Assembly (NCBI GenBank): GCA_030247845.1
Contig: JAPDRP010000009.1
Coordinates: 434,001 to 498,000, forward strand
Direction of reading: 5' to 3'
DNA length: 64,000 nucleotides
Source: Coniosporium tulheliwenetii
Taxonomy: Eukaryota > Ascomycota > Dothideomycetes
Below, piece by piece: positions 45,132 to 56,613 of this stretch. Position 1 is the first letter of the stretch. Every line of letters starts with the position of its first letter. The translations under genes were made by a program, and so were the position numbers. The notes below the pieces were generated by a model. That model searched no databases and had not been told where the DNA came from. It saw only the letters and a list, made by a program, of their open reading frames with translations.

Positions 45132-45668
45132 ATGCCCCTCTACCTCATAACCCTCTGCCACCCCTACCTCCTCACCTCCTCCCAACGCCGCTCGCTCGCA
45201 CAGGCGATAACGCGCATCCACTCGACCCTCTTCAGCGCGCCCTCCCTTTTCGTAAATGTCCGCTTCATGAATGCCGATGCAGCTTCCAGCAGCGAGGCGA
45301 CGGCCTTCGTAGGCGGCAAAGAGTCCCCCACAAACTTCATCGCCGCACACGTGCGGCACGGCCCCAGCCGGCCTCGATCGAAATATGACGAGCTGTGCGC
45401 GCAGATACACTGGGCATGGGACGAGATTGTCGTAGATGTGCAGGGCAAGGCGGCATCAGAGGAACATAAACTGCATACGATTTTCATTATGGGGGATATT
45501 GTTGCGGGATGGGAGCAGGGGTTTAGTATCCCGGAGGCGGGAGGGGATGCGGCCTGGATTAAGGAGAATATGGGGGAGTTTGAACGGAGGGCGGGGCAGG
45601 GGGATGGGGCTATGAGGGATTTGGTGGAGGAGGTGAGGGCGAGGGGTGGGGAGTGGGGGGTTGAATAA
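45132..45668 (+). CDS. Tautomerase-superfamily protein (cis-CaaD-like, Tautomerase_3)
   Basis: 178 aa, no intron. Begins MPLYLITLCHPYLLTSSQRR: after Met removal Pro-1 would be the catalytic N-terminal base of the tautomerase superfamily. LAQAITRIHSTLFSAPSLFV, then NVRF, matches the first beta-alpha-beta unit, and FIAAHVRHGPSR the region near the active-site Arg. Length and two-unit layout (second half HTIFIMGDIVAGWEQGF) fit the fused cis-3-chloroacrylic acid dehalogenase-like group common in fungi. The natural substrate in fungi is unknown; dehalogenation should not be assumed. The C-terminal 35 residues are Gly/Glu-rich. Confidence 0.82.
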   Translation: MPLYLITLCHPYLLTSSQRRSLAQAITRIHSTLFSAPSLFVNVRFMNADAASSSEATAFVGGKESPTNFIAAHVRHGPSRPRSKYDELCAQIHWAWDEIVVDVQGKAASEEHKLHTIFIMGDIVAGWEQGFSIPEAGGDAAWIKENMGEFERRAGQGDGAMRDLVEEVRARGGEWGVE

Positions 45669-45881
45669 GTTTGGAATTGAATGAGGCTGTTCTTTAGTGG
45701 TTGGATGATCGTAAATTGCGTTCAGGATGGATGGAAAAGTCGGTCGGAATTTTTTGGTTGTTATTGCTCTATGGAGTGTAGATTATGCAGCAGCGTGGGC
45801 TGTAGTGTCTAGTGTACGGCAGTAGTGCGCCATATCTCCTGCATGAAGTCTTTCCATAATCTCCGAGAACTATTCTCCAGC

Positions 45882-47388
45882 CTAATGCTTCTGGTGGCGC
45901 GGCTTGATCGGCTAGACGGAGGTCAGTAATCATCACTCACTCTCAAATAGCTCAGAGCACTCACGCTTGGGTTCTTGACGGTGTCCAGATGTCCCGCCGG
46001 CTTGATGAGTCCAATATCCGACGCATCGGCCTTAACATTGTACTTGCCGCCCATAAACTCGAAGAGGAAGTTGAGCGGGAAGCCGGCATCGAACGGCGCG
46101 GCGTTATCGATCTCATCGATTTCCTCTTCCGAGAGCTCAAGACCGAGCGCTTCGATGTTGCCCTTGAGTCGAACGGTCAGCCAACAAGTCAGTCAAGTCC
46201 TGGCAGGTGACATCACCTTGAGATGGTCGACCTTGCGGCCGCCGATAATGGGGAACACGTAGGGCGCCTTGTGCATGACGTACGCGAGGGCCTGTGGTAC
46301 TGCATCAGCGATGTCCACTCCACTAAAGATTCCATATCGGAGGACTTACCACACTCGTGATGATCGTGTCCTTCTCCTTCGCAATTTTCTCCAGCGCCTT
46401 CGAGACCTGGATCTCTTTCTCGGACGCCGCCGCCATCTTCCTTCCCTCACCACTATTCCGCTGCTCCTCAGTCTTGAAATTGCCGCCACCAAGCGCGCCC
46501 CACGGCGCCAACGCCATGCCCTGGGCGCGTGCCATCGGGATGATATCGCGCTCGAAGTCGCGGTTGGCGGCGGACCAACGGCCTTGGTAGACCGAGAACT
46601 GGCGCAGGCCGTGGTCGCGAGCGTACTGGTTGCATTGGGACACGATCCAGGCTGGCGTGTCAGAGATGCCGAGATAGAGGACTTTTCCGGAAACGACCAT
46701 GTGGTTGAGGGACTGCATGACTTCCTCGATGGAGGTTGTGAAGTCCCACCAGTGGAGGTAGAGCTATGTGAGGTCTATCTCAGTGATCTACTCCGAAAGG
46801 CAATGCTGGATTGGTGCGAGGGGGACCTACCAAATCGATGTACTCGGTCTGCAACTTCTTCAAACTAGCCTCGAGTGAGACGCGCAGGCTCTTCGTATGG
46901 TTACCCTGGAAGTTCGACTTGATCTTCTCGCCGCCCTTGCCGGACAGGTACATAGTGGTGAACTTGGTCGCGATGAACATCTCCTCACGGTTGTTGCGCT
47001 CCTTCATCCAATCGCCAATCCATGTTTCGCTCTCCTCACCTTGGTAGTTATTCGCACTGGGTCCAACATCAGCAAAAATGATCCTGCGGCAATACGGGTC
47101 GCCTGTAGACCTGATCGACGTACGTATCAATGAAGTTTCCGCCGTTCTCGTAGAAGAAGTCGAGCATGGCGAAGGTGGTCTCTTTGTTGCACTCGCCCAT
47201 GAATTCCTTCCTGTGTCTTGCTTAGCACATGCTTTCTCAGAGTGGGTTTGCCCTGCATAGACTCACCAGGCGTCGCCGAAATTCATAGCTCCCAGACATA
47301 GCGGTGACACCCTAGCACCCGCGGTGGGCGCAAGGATGCGGTGGTAGCCAAGAAGGCTCTTGGGTTCGGGAGCTGGTGCGAATGCCAT
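45882..47388 (-). CDS. Aldo-keto reductase, aryl-alcohol dehydrogenase type
   Basis: NADP(H)-dependent oxidoreductase related to yeast Aad proteins and to norsolorinic acid reductase of aflatoxin clusters. 380 aa, seven exons: 47388-47267, 47210-47124, 47056-46831, 46763-46350, 46291-46217, 46162-45965 and 45902-45882; all GT-AG, total 1,143 nt. VSPLCLGAMNFGDAW opens the barrel. Catalytic tetrad: Asp and Tyr in NFIDTANNYQGEESE, Lys in FIATKFTT, His in LYLHWWDFTT. Substrate/cofactor loops: VLYLGISDTPAWIV, SVYQGRWSAANRDFERDIIP, and the C-terminal GGRKVDHLKGNIEALGLEL. No other polyketide-pathway genes lie nearby, so a house-keeping or detoxification role is as likely as secondary metabolism. Confidence 0.93.
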
Positions 47389-47940
47389 TATTTCGGATCG
47401 TGGAGATTTTTGAATTTGCTAGGCAATTGGATGGGTATGAGTTCAAGGAAGGAGCCTACGAATGCCGGATCCGAGCAGAGCGATCTGACGGACGCTCATA
47501 TATAAGCTTGCGGATGCAGGGGCAGTCATGACGTGCGGTTCAAGCAATAATTGATTAGTGTTCGTGAGCGAAATGTTGTTGACGCGGGAAAAACAATGCG
47601 GTCATAAATGTTAACTCCGTAAATCCCGCAGGGCCAGCCGAAACCCCAGAGCCCTCTGTCCGCCCACAAGCGCTGCGCCTGTCAAAGGCGGCGCACAGGA
47701 GATCGTGAGTTACAGCATGATAAGTAAGCACTCACAGTTCGCCCCTTACCGTATGTAGTAGGCTGACTGTGCATGTGCAGACTTACTCATGAGGGTAGAG
47801 GAGATAAAGCATTTGGAGGCTGAAGACTAGCAAAGCATCTTAACTCCTAACGCCCTTAACCCCAGTGCCAACCACCTTTATTGTCATTACCCATTCTATC
47901 CTTGGCCCTCAGCCGCATACATCTTGGCTTTCCAGGCTAA
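47389..47940. other. Intergenic spacer
   Basis: 552 bp between two minus-strand genes (promoter of the aldo-keto reductase, 3' flank of the MFS gene). Nothing recognised. Confidence 0.5.
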
Positions 47941-49754
47941 TTATTCTTCCCGCTTCCTGACGTTTGGCAAGCCGAAACAACAGGCCAGCATGATCACAAA
48001 GAACGCAATCGCCACAGGGTGCAGGACATAAGTTCCGACGGCTTGCGCCAAGAGACCCGTCGTGAAGGGCACGACTGCTCCACCTGAGCTGCCAGCGGAG
48101 GAAATGAATCCAATCGAAGTCGTCTGTATGTTGTGAGGAAGCAGCTTTACAAAGATCGTCTGCGCGCAAGGGTAGATAGGGCCCAGTAGTAGACCGACGA
48201 TAGAAACCGCTACAGCGTTGCCGATGACATTGGGGACGAGCCAGACAAGCAGCTGAAACACGATCGCGCCGAGTCCAAGGCCGTAGACGAAGCGCTTCTC
48301 GCCGACGAGGTGAGCTACGTGGGTGAGCACGAAGCGGCCAAGAGTGATGCCGCCCTGAACATTTTGTCAGCTACTGCATGTGGTGCGAGCTTGATACGAT
48401 TTTACCCAGAAGCCTGCGGTGACAAATCCCACTTGTGCCGGGTCGCCATCGCGATAGTCGATGAGGAAGGAGATAACCCAGCCTGAGATGGCGACCTCCG
48501 CACCCTGATATGCAAAAATAAGTAAGGCACCCATAATCGTTACTCTATTTCTCAAAGCTCGTTTGAGCAGCTGCTTCTTGGTTGGCGCGCCGTCTTCGAT
48601 AGCTGCGCGTTGACTTGCGGTTCGCTCAAGAGCTGTCAGCAGCTGCGTTGACGCCTCCTTCTCGTAGTTCCAGAACGCCCAGGCGGTTAGCACCAGGCTG
48701 ACTACCCGGATCCCAAGGGCGACGAGGTAGAATCGGGACCATGACATGCCTGCTGAGATCATAGCGGTTGCCATGATCGGACCAACGATGCCTACGTTAC
48801 ATGCGTCAGCAGGAGCTTTTTTCGCGGGATAGATGCATCACGGCAAAAGCCTACCTCCAATACCATAGCAACCATGACCGGCTCCTAGGAGAACCGTCGC
48901 TCCAGCGAGGTTAGCGAGGAAGACGTTGTTTAGCGCCAGAGTTGTTGCTGCTCCGTAACCGTTCAAGAAGAACGCGATGGCCACCACAGCATAAGGAGGT
49001 GTGCAGGCGATCATCACGAAACCGATAATGATGAGCATCTCAGCTGTGATGAAGGTCTTCGCTCGTCCAATGCGGCCATCAAGCGCATCGATAAATGGTG
49101 CTGCTAGAATAAAGCCTGCTGCCGTAGTTACGAAGATAAGGGATACGATAGCGTGTCCGATGTGGTATTCTTTCTCCATGTACGGGATGATAGCACCAGT
49201 CGCTACCACATGTCAGCATTTGTGATAGCGCTCTTCATCGTCAACGCCTTGGGGTTCTCTTGCGGCAACATTCATCGCTGCGAAACGTAGATAAAAGCAG
49301 AACGCAGCCGCCTGCGTTCAGAATCGAGCCCTTCCCACGTAAGCGTAGATGAACCGTATCCATTGTCTGAGGGCGTTCGAGGGCTGTGGCACTTTTTCAG
49401 AAAGCTCGTTCACTCACCTGCATCGTTCAGTCCATTGCCAAAGTAGACGAGGCAAGCTGCAAGCACTCTCCATCTGTTCATTGCCGGATTAGAGAAGCTT
49501 TGCACAAGGCCGGCGGCTTCAGCCCGCTTGGGTGTCGGCGGCTGGCTCATTCCCAACTCGTTGGGGGTGATAGGTGTCTGCGTTCCGGTGTTCGATGGAC
49601 CATCGTAGCGGCTGCCCCAGGTATACTCACCGAGCTCAATAACTGACGGAGCTGGTGGCTGCGTGCTTGTCGATTGGAGCGCTCGCGGCGGATGAACGAC
49701 CATCTTCGCTCCTTGTTCAATCTCGAAGAGGGCGCCGAGCCCACGAGCAGCCAT
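47941..49754 (-). CDS. MFS transporter, fucose-permease-like (FHS/BSC6 type)
   Basis: Proton-coupled permease of the plasma membrane; substrate unknown. 494 aa from ATG 49754 (MAARGLGALFEIEQG; the in-frame TTG upstream is not a start). Exons: 49754-49418, 49202-48855, 48791-48406 and 48354-47941, total 1,485 nt. A cytoplasmic N-terminus of about 85 residues, then TM1 (VLAACLVYFGNGLNDA), and the first half (TGAIIPYMEKEYHIGHAIVS; FIDALDGRIGRAKTF with the MFS A-motif-like DGRIGR). The central loop is basic/charged (ERTASQRAAIEDGAPTKKQL). The second half holds FAYQGAEVAISGWVISFLID, GGITLGRFVL and LLGPIYPCAQTIFVK. Intron 1 is 215 nt, longer than usual. Divergent from the EIF1AD-like gene (763 bp). 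Confidence 0.92.
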
Positions 49755-50517
49755 TCTCGCTTTATTGGAAGAGCCGTAATCGGAGCGCTGGCGTTCTAGA
49801 TAACCCTTCAGCAGTCTGATGGTTTTTGCACGAACCAACTTAGATGTTCCGAGGCAACATTGGGCTACAATTGCATTGCCTTACCGCTTGTAACTCCCCG
49901 TCAAAGAACTACTCAGTCCTTAATGCAGCAAAGGTAGCAAACGAACACTACAATAGAGAGGTACAAAGTCTTTGGGTACGATGACAGCATTGATTGGAAA
50001 TCGAGAGAGAAGAGAAAAACCTCAGCTCGTGACAAGAGGGAGAGAGGTTAAGTACACGATCCCCACGCTCTTACCGCTACGGCGAAAGTTATCGTGTACG
50101 GACCCACTATGATGTATGCGTGAACCTGGAATAGCTCTGTTACGAGGAGCCGGTGTCACAGCTGCTGAACGAACAGCAAGACTGTTGATGATAACCTATT
50201 AATACGGTATCGCCTGCTTGACACCACAAGAGTGGGTCACGGCCCACATGGTGACATGGCATCGCCTAAGGTCCATCGAAGGACGTTCCGCTGGCGTAAA
50301 AGGAAGCCTAAGTATCCGCTGCGATGATTTCCAAGCCAACCACAAGCGGCAATCTTTCCGAACTTGCCAAAGCGCATACTCGGCCAACCTTCCTAGCGTA
50401 GAATTTTTACAGTAGAAATCTTTCGATCACGGACCGAGTGCGTGACCTTGGTGCCTCCACTGGCAATCGCTGACCAGGAAACCATTAACACTCCACAAGC
50501 TCTTAATACAACGCAGC
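49755..50517. other. Divergent intergenic region
   Basis: 763 bp between the MFS and EIF1AD-like start codons. No gene or known motif; short ORFs (for example 50218-50415) lack any family features. Confidence 0.5.
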
Positions 50518-50928
50518 ATGGCGAGACCAAAGCGCAACCTCCTTGCAACAGCAGAGGAGACATCTACACCGCCAGCCACGCTCTCAGAAGGTCAAACCCT
50601 AGCTCGAGTCACCAAAGCCGCCGGTAACAACCTCTATGCTGTCGAGCTTCCCTCAGGACAGTCATTGCTCGTCGAACTTCCCGCGCGCTTCCGCTCGACC
50701 ATCTGGATCAAGCGCGGCAGCTACGTGCTCGTCGACACCGGCGCGCTCGCAGACAGAGAAAACAAGCTGGACGGAGAGATCATCAACGTTGTGAGGGATG
50801 AGAAGGAGTGGAGGAAGCAGAGTTACTGGCCGGTGCAGTTCGCCAAGAAGTCTGCATACGAGGACGACAGCGAGGACGAGTCTACTGTTGGCAAGATGCC
50901 GCCTTCAGATTCGGATGAGGAGTCCTGA
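50518..50928 (+). CDS. EIF1A-domain (S1-like) protein, EIF1AD type
   Basis: 136 aa, no intron. MARPKRNLLATAEE starts a short basic tail, then an OB-fold of the IF1/eIF1A type: GQTLARVTKAAGNNLYAVEL, VELPARFRSTIWIKRGSYVL, VDTG, and GEIINVVRDEKEWRKQSYWP. The C-terminus is acidic (YEDDSEDESTVG...SDSDEES), as in EIF1AD. Family members are nuclear, and human EIF1AD acts in late 40S subunit maturation; that role here is inferred. It ends 33 bp from the stop of ALG3 (convergent). Confidence 0.9.
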   Translation: MARPKRNLLATAEETSTPPATLSEGQTLARVTKAAGNNLYAVELPSGQSLLVELPARFRSTIWIKRGSYVLVDTGALADRENKLDGEIINVVRDEKEWRKQSYWPVQFAKKSAYEDDSEDESTVGKMPPSDSDEES

Positions 50929-50961
50929 AGGTCTATCTGGGTTGTAGCAATACTCTAACAG

Positions 50962-52317
50962 CTACTCAACATGCTGATGCTGTGGCTGGGCATCTCGACT
51001 ATCAACCAAATCTCTCCTCGTACCCCGCCAGACGCCGGCTACTTGTACTGCCAGCATCGCAACAACAGTCATCGAGCTTACGGGCGTGCTCGGATACACA
51101 TTCCATGCCCACTCTTGCGCGGCCCACAGTGCGTACTGAAGGAAAGGATGGAACTTAGCACGCCATAGAAGGAAAGGAGTGGCCCATGCTATCCATGAAT
51201 AGAATTGGTAGTGGAGGGACCTTGCACACAGCATACCGATGGCATTGGCGCTGAGGATGGTCGTGAGGATGAATTGAGGTGTAATCCTTCGAGCAATCAG
51301 ATCTTGATCGCACGGTTCCTTTAGAACTGTTCGTACAAAGTCGGACAGCGAGCGCTTCGACGGCCTGCTCCATCTTGTGGTCAAGAAAAGCGCTAGGAAG
51401 CACGCATGTGCTAGCAGTAATGATAGAGCGAACTCCTTCGAGAGGAAAGTCTCTTCGCTGACAAATCTCCAATTGACTGTCCACTTGTAGAGAAACTGCC
51501 TCGTGAACTCGAATGCACGAGAGAAGTAGCTTCTCGCGTTGGTGCCCAAGAATGGATATCCGATGAGCACCTGCATCGTCAGCAACGCCCATGCAAGCCT
51601 TGCATAAAGACGCCTACCTGCAGCTGCCCTATGATCATAGCTTGTGTGATAGCTCGATCCTTCCCAATTCCTTGAAGCAAGATCACACCAATTGCCGGCA
51701 GCACCAGCAGCAAGCTCATCTTGACGCCCAGACCTAAAGAGTAGACAACGGAGCCCGCAGTCCACATCCGCTTCTGATAGGCATAGATAGATGTGAATAG
51801 CGCCAACACCGCGAAGCAGTCGTTGAAGCAACGCAGCAGGTATATGCTGTGCAATCTCTTCGACAATACTAGAAGCGGAAAGACGTAAGGCGGAACTCTC
51901 GCAAGCCTATAGCAGGCCATGACCACGGCCAGATTGACGAGGTAGACGCCGCCGAAAACGAGTTGCGCAAGGCGAATGTTCGTTCCATGATCTGTTAGGC
52001 TATACAAAATTCTGTATATATAGACGTGGACGCCGGGGTAGACCAACGGCCCCGTGCCGCCTTTAATTTTTATGTAGTCTCGCTCGCCGTTGATGAATTG
52101 CTTGACTTGCTCCATGTAGGCTTTCCAGTCGATCTCAGTGTCTGTATCATCGTCAATATCGCTCGGACATGTTCATCAGCCCTAGGAATTACTGACATGG
52201 GATCTTCCAGATTATGAGCCCGCAAAGCGCAGCGTCGGCAGCCAGTAACAACGGGCAGATCCATCGCGTGTGTCTGGGATTACTTACGATGTCTAGGCAC
52301 TGATCAACGAGTTTCAT
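50962..52317 (-). CDS. ALG3: ALG3 alpha-1,3-mannosyltransferase
   Basis: ER-membrane enzyme that adds the first dolichol-phosphate-mannose-dependent mannose to Man5GlcNAc2-PP-dolichol in N-glycan assembly. 417 aa, three exons: 52317-52197, 52141-51618 and 51570-50962 (introns 55 and 47 nt, joined frame exact). The N-terminus MKLVDQCLDIVSNPRHTRWI leads to TM1; the family block YTEIDWKAYMEQVKQFINGE, straddling intron 1, precedes GERDYIKIKGGTGPLVYPGV, with the Asp/Tyr-rich luminal loop of the family. Further motifs: LHSIYLLRCFNDCFAVL, YSLGLGVKMSLLLVLPA, and FTRQFLYKWTVNWRFVSEE. About ten hydrophobic segments. A GTAAGT inside exon 1 (52287-52292) is coding (I-V-S-N) and probably a cryptic donor. 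Confidence 0.96.
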
Positions 52318-52854
52318 TTTAGGCGTCGATGGGAGAAACAGAGTGATGGAACTCAATACTTGGCGGATGTTGTATCCGGCCCCTTGATCACGTGCTGTAC
52401 AGAAAATGCACATCACCAAATTGGCCTCATAGTACCGATCACGGCGACATGCTAGATACACGCGAGCGAAAACAATCCGATGTTTTCTTTTACTAACGGA
52501 TTTCGTTTCCTGCCAGATGCCGACCATGCTGAGAGCAGGAAAGCCACCTCTGGGGGCCTCGCGACTTTGATGCAATCCTTCAACCTGACTGCTCCACTCC
52601 TCAGGGTGCCGTTGGCTATTACACAGCCTACATTCGTCTAATGAGCCCCAGGGGCGACTCTTCTCAGAAGTTTATTGGGCAAGCCGCCGTCAGTTTGCAT
52701 ACCCGTTGTTGTCGTCCGGTCGCCAGGCTCTGTCCCGGCATCAGCGCTGAAACTAGCAATTAGGACACGAATCCCAGAAGCAACATACATTATACGTGAG
52801 CGTACGCCAATGATTCCTGGATTTTCTGACGTCTGAACTGCCGCATACGCCGCA
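52318..52854. other. Intergenic spacer
   Basis: 537 bp between ALG3 and ARO7, both minus strand. A 74-aa ORF (52638-52862) overlaps the last ARO7 exon in another frame and is not real. Nothing else seen. Confidence 0.5.
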
Positions 52855-53761
52855 TCATTCATATTCAGTTCCCATCAGTCGCTGCATCAAATATTCCACT
52901 TCGACCTCTTTCGTCAGTGGTATGACATAGTCCTGCTCAAGCGTTAACATGTATCCTCAGGAAGGGAAGACTCCACTTACTTTGTACATCGCCACCACAG
53001 CATCAACATTGATCTTACCCGGCTCGTCAGCGCCACCATCCGGGTCAGTGCCGTACGTCTTCGCCTTAAGTCTCAATCGCTCCAACACCTTTTTCTCTAC
53101 TCTTGCATCCGTGATTGCCTCATCAATCCCTTCTCTATCATTCGATTTGATCAACCTAACAAACCTGTCGGTCTCCTTCCTAAACTTAGCTTCCGCAACG
53201 TACTTCCCGAAGTGTATTCGTCTGGACAGCGCTTGAAGACACTGAACATCGCACGTCGCTGAAGACCCATAATTCTCTTGTGCCTCGCCCCGCTCTTCTC
53301 TCCCGAATTTGGCGCACGCTGCTGGAAGGATATGTTCGATGTAGCTCTGCTTGAGCTTCTCGTTGAAATTTACGTCATTCGGATGGAGAACCTTTGGGTA
53401 GTTCAGAGGCTTTAAGATCGGCTCCTCGAGCGCGTCAGGGAAGAACGGGTATTCGTCTGGGGCTTGGTAGCGGCGGACGAGGGAGTGGAGGCGCTCTTGC
53501 TCACGGAGGATCCAATCGAAGAGGCTCAGGGAGCTGTTCGGTATTTGCACTCCGCCGGGAACATAGATAGTCTTGTTCAAAGGGAACTGTACGCGCTCGA
53601 TCAGGTGGAACGTTATCGTATCTTCAAGGCGGCTGCGGACTGGTCAGCGGGGCTTCCATGTCACTCTAGGTCGAGGCTTAGTTCACCAACATCAATTGAT
53701 ATCTTATGTTTGCTAGATCCAGCGCCTTTGACGCGTCCGAAAGGTCAATCGCTGCATCCAT
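52855..53761 (-). CDS. ARO7: Chorismate mutase
   Basis: Converts chorismate to prephenate, the branch point to Phe and Tyr. 266 aa, AroQ (all-helical, yeast-type) family. Three exons: 53761-53691, 53632-52981 and 52932-52855 (total 801 nt). The N-terminus is MDAAIDLSDASKALDLANIR, then YQLIRLEDTITFHLIERVQF across intron 1 (donor GTTGGT, unusual but it gives the exact family sequence). Active-site and regulatory features: the conserved LxxIRxxLIRLEDTI helix, PLNYPKVLHPNDVNFNEKLK, DVQCLQALSRRIHFGKYVAE and the C-terminal VIPLTKEVEVEYLMQRL. Yeast Aro7 is inhibited by Tyr and activated by Trp at a site formed by these helices; likely the same here. Divergent from MDV1 with a 267-bp spacer. Confidence 0.96.
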
Positions 53762-54028
53762 AATGTCCAAGTTAGAGGCTTGTGAACAAGTTGTTTCAAG
53801 TATCGCGTGCGGGTGCCGTCATCGGAGGTGTTTGGCTTTCCCGCCAACCGCGGGTTTCTTGTTGCAACACCACGCCTCCATCATCACGAGTTTGCAGCAC
53901 GCGCCATCTACGGTAGAAATCGCACTTCACAGAGATCGCTTTCTAGCTTTGAGGAACATAATGCCCAGGCCCTAGAACAGCTCACATCTCGTTGGAAGTG
54001 GTCAGGAAGCTACCTCCCCATTTACCGC

Positions 54029-56152
54029 ATGGCAAGCTCCAGCAGCCGAAACGACTCTCCAGCGCGAGCAGGCAGGTCTGGCAGGCCCAGACCAGGATCA
54101 CCGCCTGAGGATGAGTCGTTTCTTAGCAACAGTATAACCGTATGTCTACTCTCTCACTGGCTTGCCCTTATGGCAAAGCTCTGACAGCCAAACCTAGAGC
54201 CGCCAACTCGAGGCCTTCGGAAGAAAAGTCCAAGCTACCGCAGGCCATCTCATCGGACCACTCGGTGAAGCAGGGGTCAACCAACACTACCAGAATGCGC
54301 TTGGCGAGCTACACAGGGAGTTGCGGCGGCCTATGGTGCAGCGATCGGTCTTCAGCTCATTGAGCCAAGCAACACCCAGGAAATAATACGGTCTAAGCTC
54401 TCTGCGCCGGAGATATCACAACGGGCTCTGGCATACCTACCTGATGAGCTGCTTTCGCAGATACCGGAGAGTAATAATACATACTCCCTATTCCAGGGGT
54501 TTCAGGCGACCTTACCTGAGGAAGAGAAGAGTGGCAAGAGGAGGCACGGGCAACACAATTCGCGAGGACAAAGGTTACTAGGAGAGGCCGAGGAGGACAC
54601 TGATGGACCGCCTGCGTTGGTCAGCCTGGAGAATGACAAGCGCAGCCTCAGCCATCGCCTGGAGATGATGAACGTGCGGAAGAACATGTGCGTTTCCGAG
54701 ATCAGGGAGATAGACAACAAGATCGCCAACCTCAACACCATGCGGAAGATAGTGCTGGACCGGTTAGCGGGGCTCGAGCACGAAGAGGCGGAGCTAGAGC
54801 ATGAGTTGCATGAGGTGGATAATAAGCTGGACGACATGAAGGAGGAGTTGGAGGATGCCGCTGCACTGGCGCAAAAGTCACCCAGCATAAAGGCTGAAGC
54901 GGAAACGACTGACACGCCGGAGTTCATGTCTGAATCCATTTACGAGAAACTACCTCCGACACCATCGCCACGCTCAAAGAAACGGCACAGAATGCATAGA
55001 CGGATATCGATGCCTGTGCTACATGAGCACATGGATCCGGGATCAAAGATCAGAGAGTTGCAAGCGCATAACGACGTAATCACAGCAATGGATTTCGATG
55101 CGCCCTTCGGCACGATGGTCTCAGCTGCACTGGATGACACTGTGAGGGTTTGGGACCTCCACGCCGGGCGGTGTATGGGGCTGCTCGAGGGCCATCTGTC
55201 ATCAGTAAGATGTCTTCAAGTGGAGGACAATATTGTCGCAACCGGATCCATGGACGCTTCAATCCGGCTTTGGGACCTCAGTCGAGCGGAATACGCACCC
55301 CAGGACAACCGCATCAACAAAGACGGCCAGGAAGAAGAGGATGATGGACTAGGTTTCGAGGATCCCGAGGCTGCTCCTCCGGCACCGCCACCAACCAGCA
55401 TGAAGGACTGTCCCATGTTCTCACTTGAAGCGCATGTGGCCGAAGTCACTGCGCTGCATTTCAAAGGCGACACACTGGTATCTGGCTCTGCAGACAAGAC
55501 ACTCCGGCAATGGGACCTGGTAAAGGGGCGTTGTGTGCAGACGCTGGATGTTCTATGGGCTGCCGCGCAAGCTTCATCAACGATGAACTCCTCCAACGGT
55601 CAATGGCGGCAGACCGGCCGGCTCCCTGATGCCACGGCCGACTTTGTGGGCGCCGTCCAGTGTTTTGATGCTGCATTAGCTTGCGGTACTGCTGATGGCA
55701 TGGTGCGGCTATGGGACTTGAGAAGCGGTCAGGTCCATCGCAGTCTGGTGGGACATACGGGCCCGGTGACGGCCCTGCAGTTCGATGATGTGCATCTAGT
55801 CACGGGGAGTCTCGATCGAAGCATAAGGGTATACCGAATCCGTCCGTCTCACGTGACCAATACTGATTTGCAATAGATCTGGGATCTACGGACAGGCTCG
55901 ATATACGACGCGTTTGCATTCGACAACCCCATCACAAGCATGATGTTCGACGCTCGCCGCATCGTCGCTGCTGCCGGCGAAGATGTTGTTAAAGTGTATG
56001 ACAAGACAGATGGCAGGCACTGGGACTGCGGGCCGGGGGCGGCCGCGGACGATGAGGGAGGAGTCTTCTCAACGATTGAGAGGGTCCGAATTAAAGACGG
56101 CTACCTTGTTGAGGGGCGCAAGGACGGAATGATTGGCATCTGGTCCTGCTAG
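54029..56152 (+). CDS. MDV1: Mitochondrial division WD40 protein (Mdv1/Caf4)
   Basis: Adaptor that links Fis1 on the outer mitochondrial membrane to the dynamin Dnm1 for fission. Exons 54029-54139, 54198-55828 and 55877-56152. The first junction gives ITSRQLEAFGRKV, a typical start of the N-terminal Fis1-binding part (NALGELHRELRRPMVQRSVF). The frame breaks in ACACCCAGG near 54374-54382: one more C gives QEIIRSKLSAPEISQRALAY and on to the coiled coil (KRSLSHRLEMMNVRKNMCVS to DDMKEEL), a PTPSPRSKKRHR linker and seven WD repeats (IRELQAHNDVITAMDFDAPF, GSMDASIRLWDLS, GSADKTLRQWDLVKGRCVQT, TADGMVRLWDLRSG, and so on). Intron 2 (55829-55876) splits the sixth repeat. The corrected length is about 672 aa, normal for the family. 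Confidence 0.93.
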
Positions 56153-56613
56153 AGCGGATGTACAGTAAGCATTTGATGGCGTCAACTTGTATATTCGCAG
56201 ATGGCCGCATTGTCTCGCCTGTCACTGCGTGTCAAGGAATGTAGATTATTTCTGATAAACCGTGGTTATTCTCGTGAAGCCGTCGCAGTTTGCCAACCCT
56301 CCTACTCGAGTAGGTGCAATAACGTGGTAAAAAATTCCCGTTGTCGTCGATTGACCTAAAAGGCGTCAGTGGAAAGCTTCGAGAACCTGAAGCTTGGACC
56401 CCTGGCCAAAATGCCAAGTCCAGAAGATTTCGCCTCCTAGGGGTACATCTGCTACCCAGCCCTTCTCCCTCTGCGTCCATCAATTCTGTGTCGGGTTTCT
56501 TCACTCCTTTCTTTCGGTCTCTTTCTCTGCGCGCTTCTTGAGCTTAGTGCGATTGTGCGATACCACCTTGCGTTCTTCCTCGACCACCCTATCCCTCACC
56601 GTCACCTCCGGCC
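56153..56613. other. MDV1-RPO41 spacer
   Basis: 461 bp; the last 120 bp before RPO41 are C/T-rich, a probable core promoter/leader. No gene recognised. Confidence 0.5.

Noticed and set aside
52287..52292. GTAAGT in ALG3 exon 1 as a splice donor
   Set aside because: Reading through gives the family sequence DIVSNPRHTRW, and the later GTCAGT donor keeps the frame.
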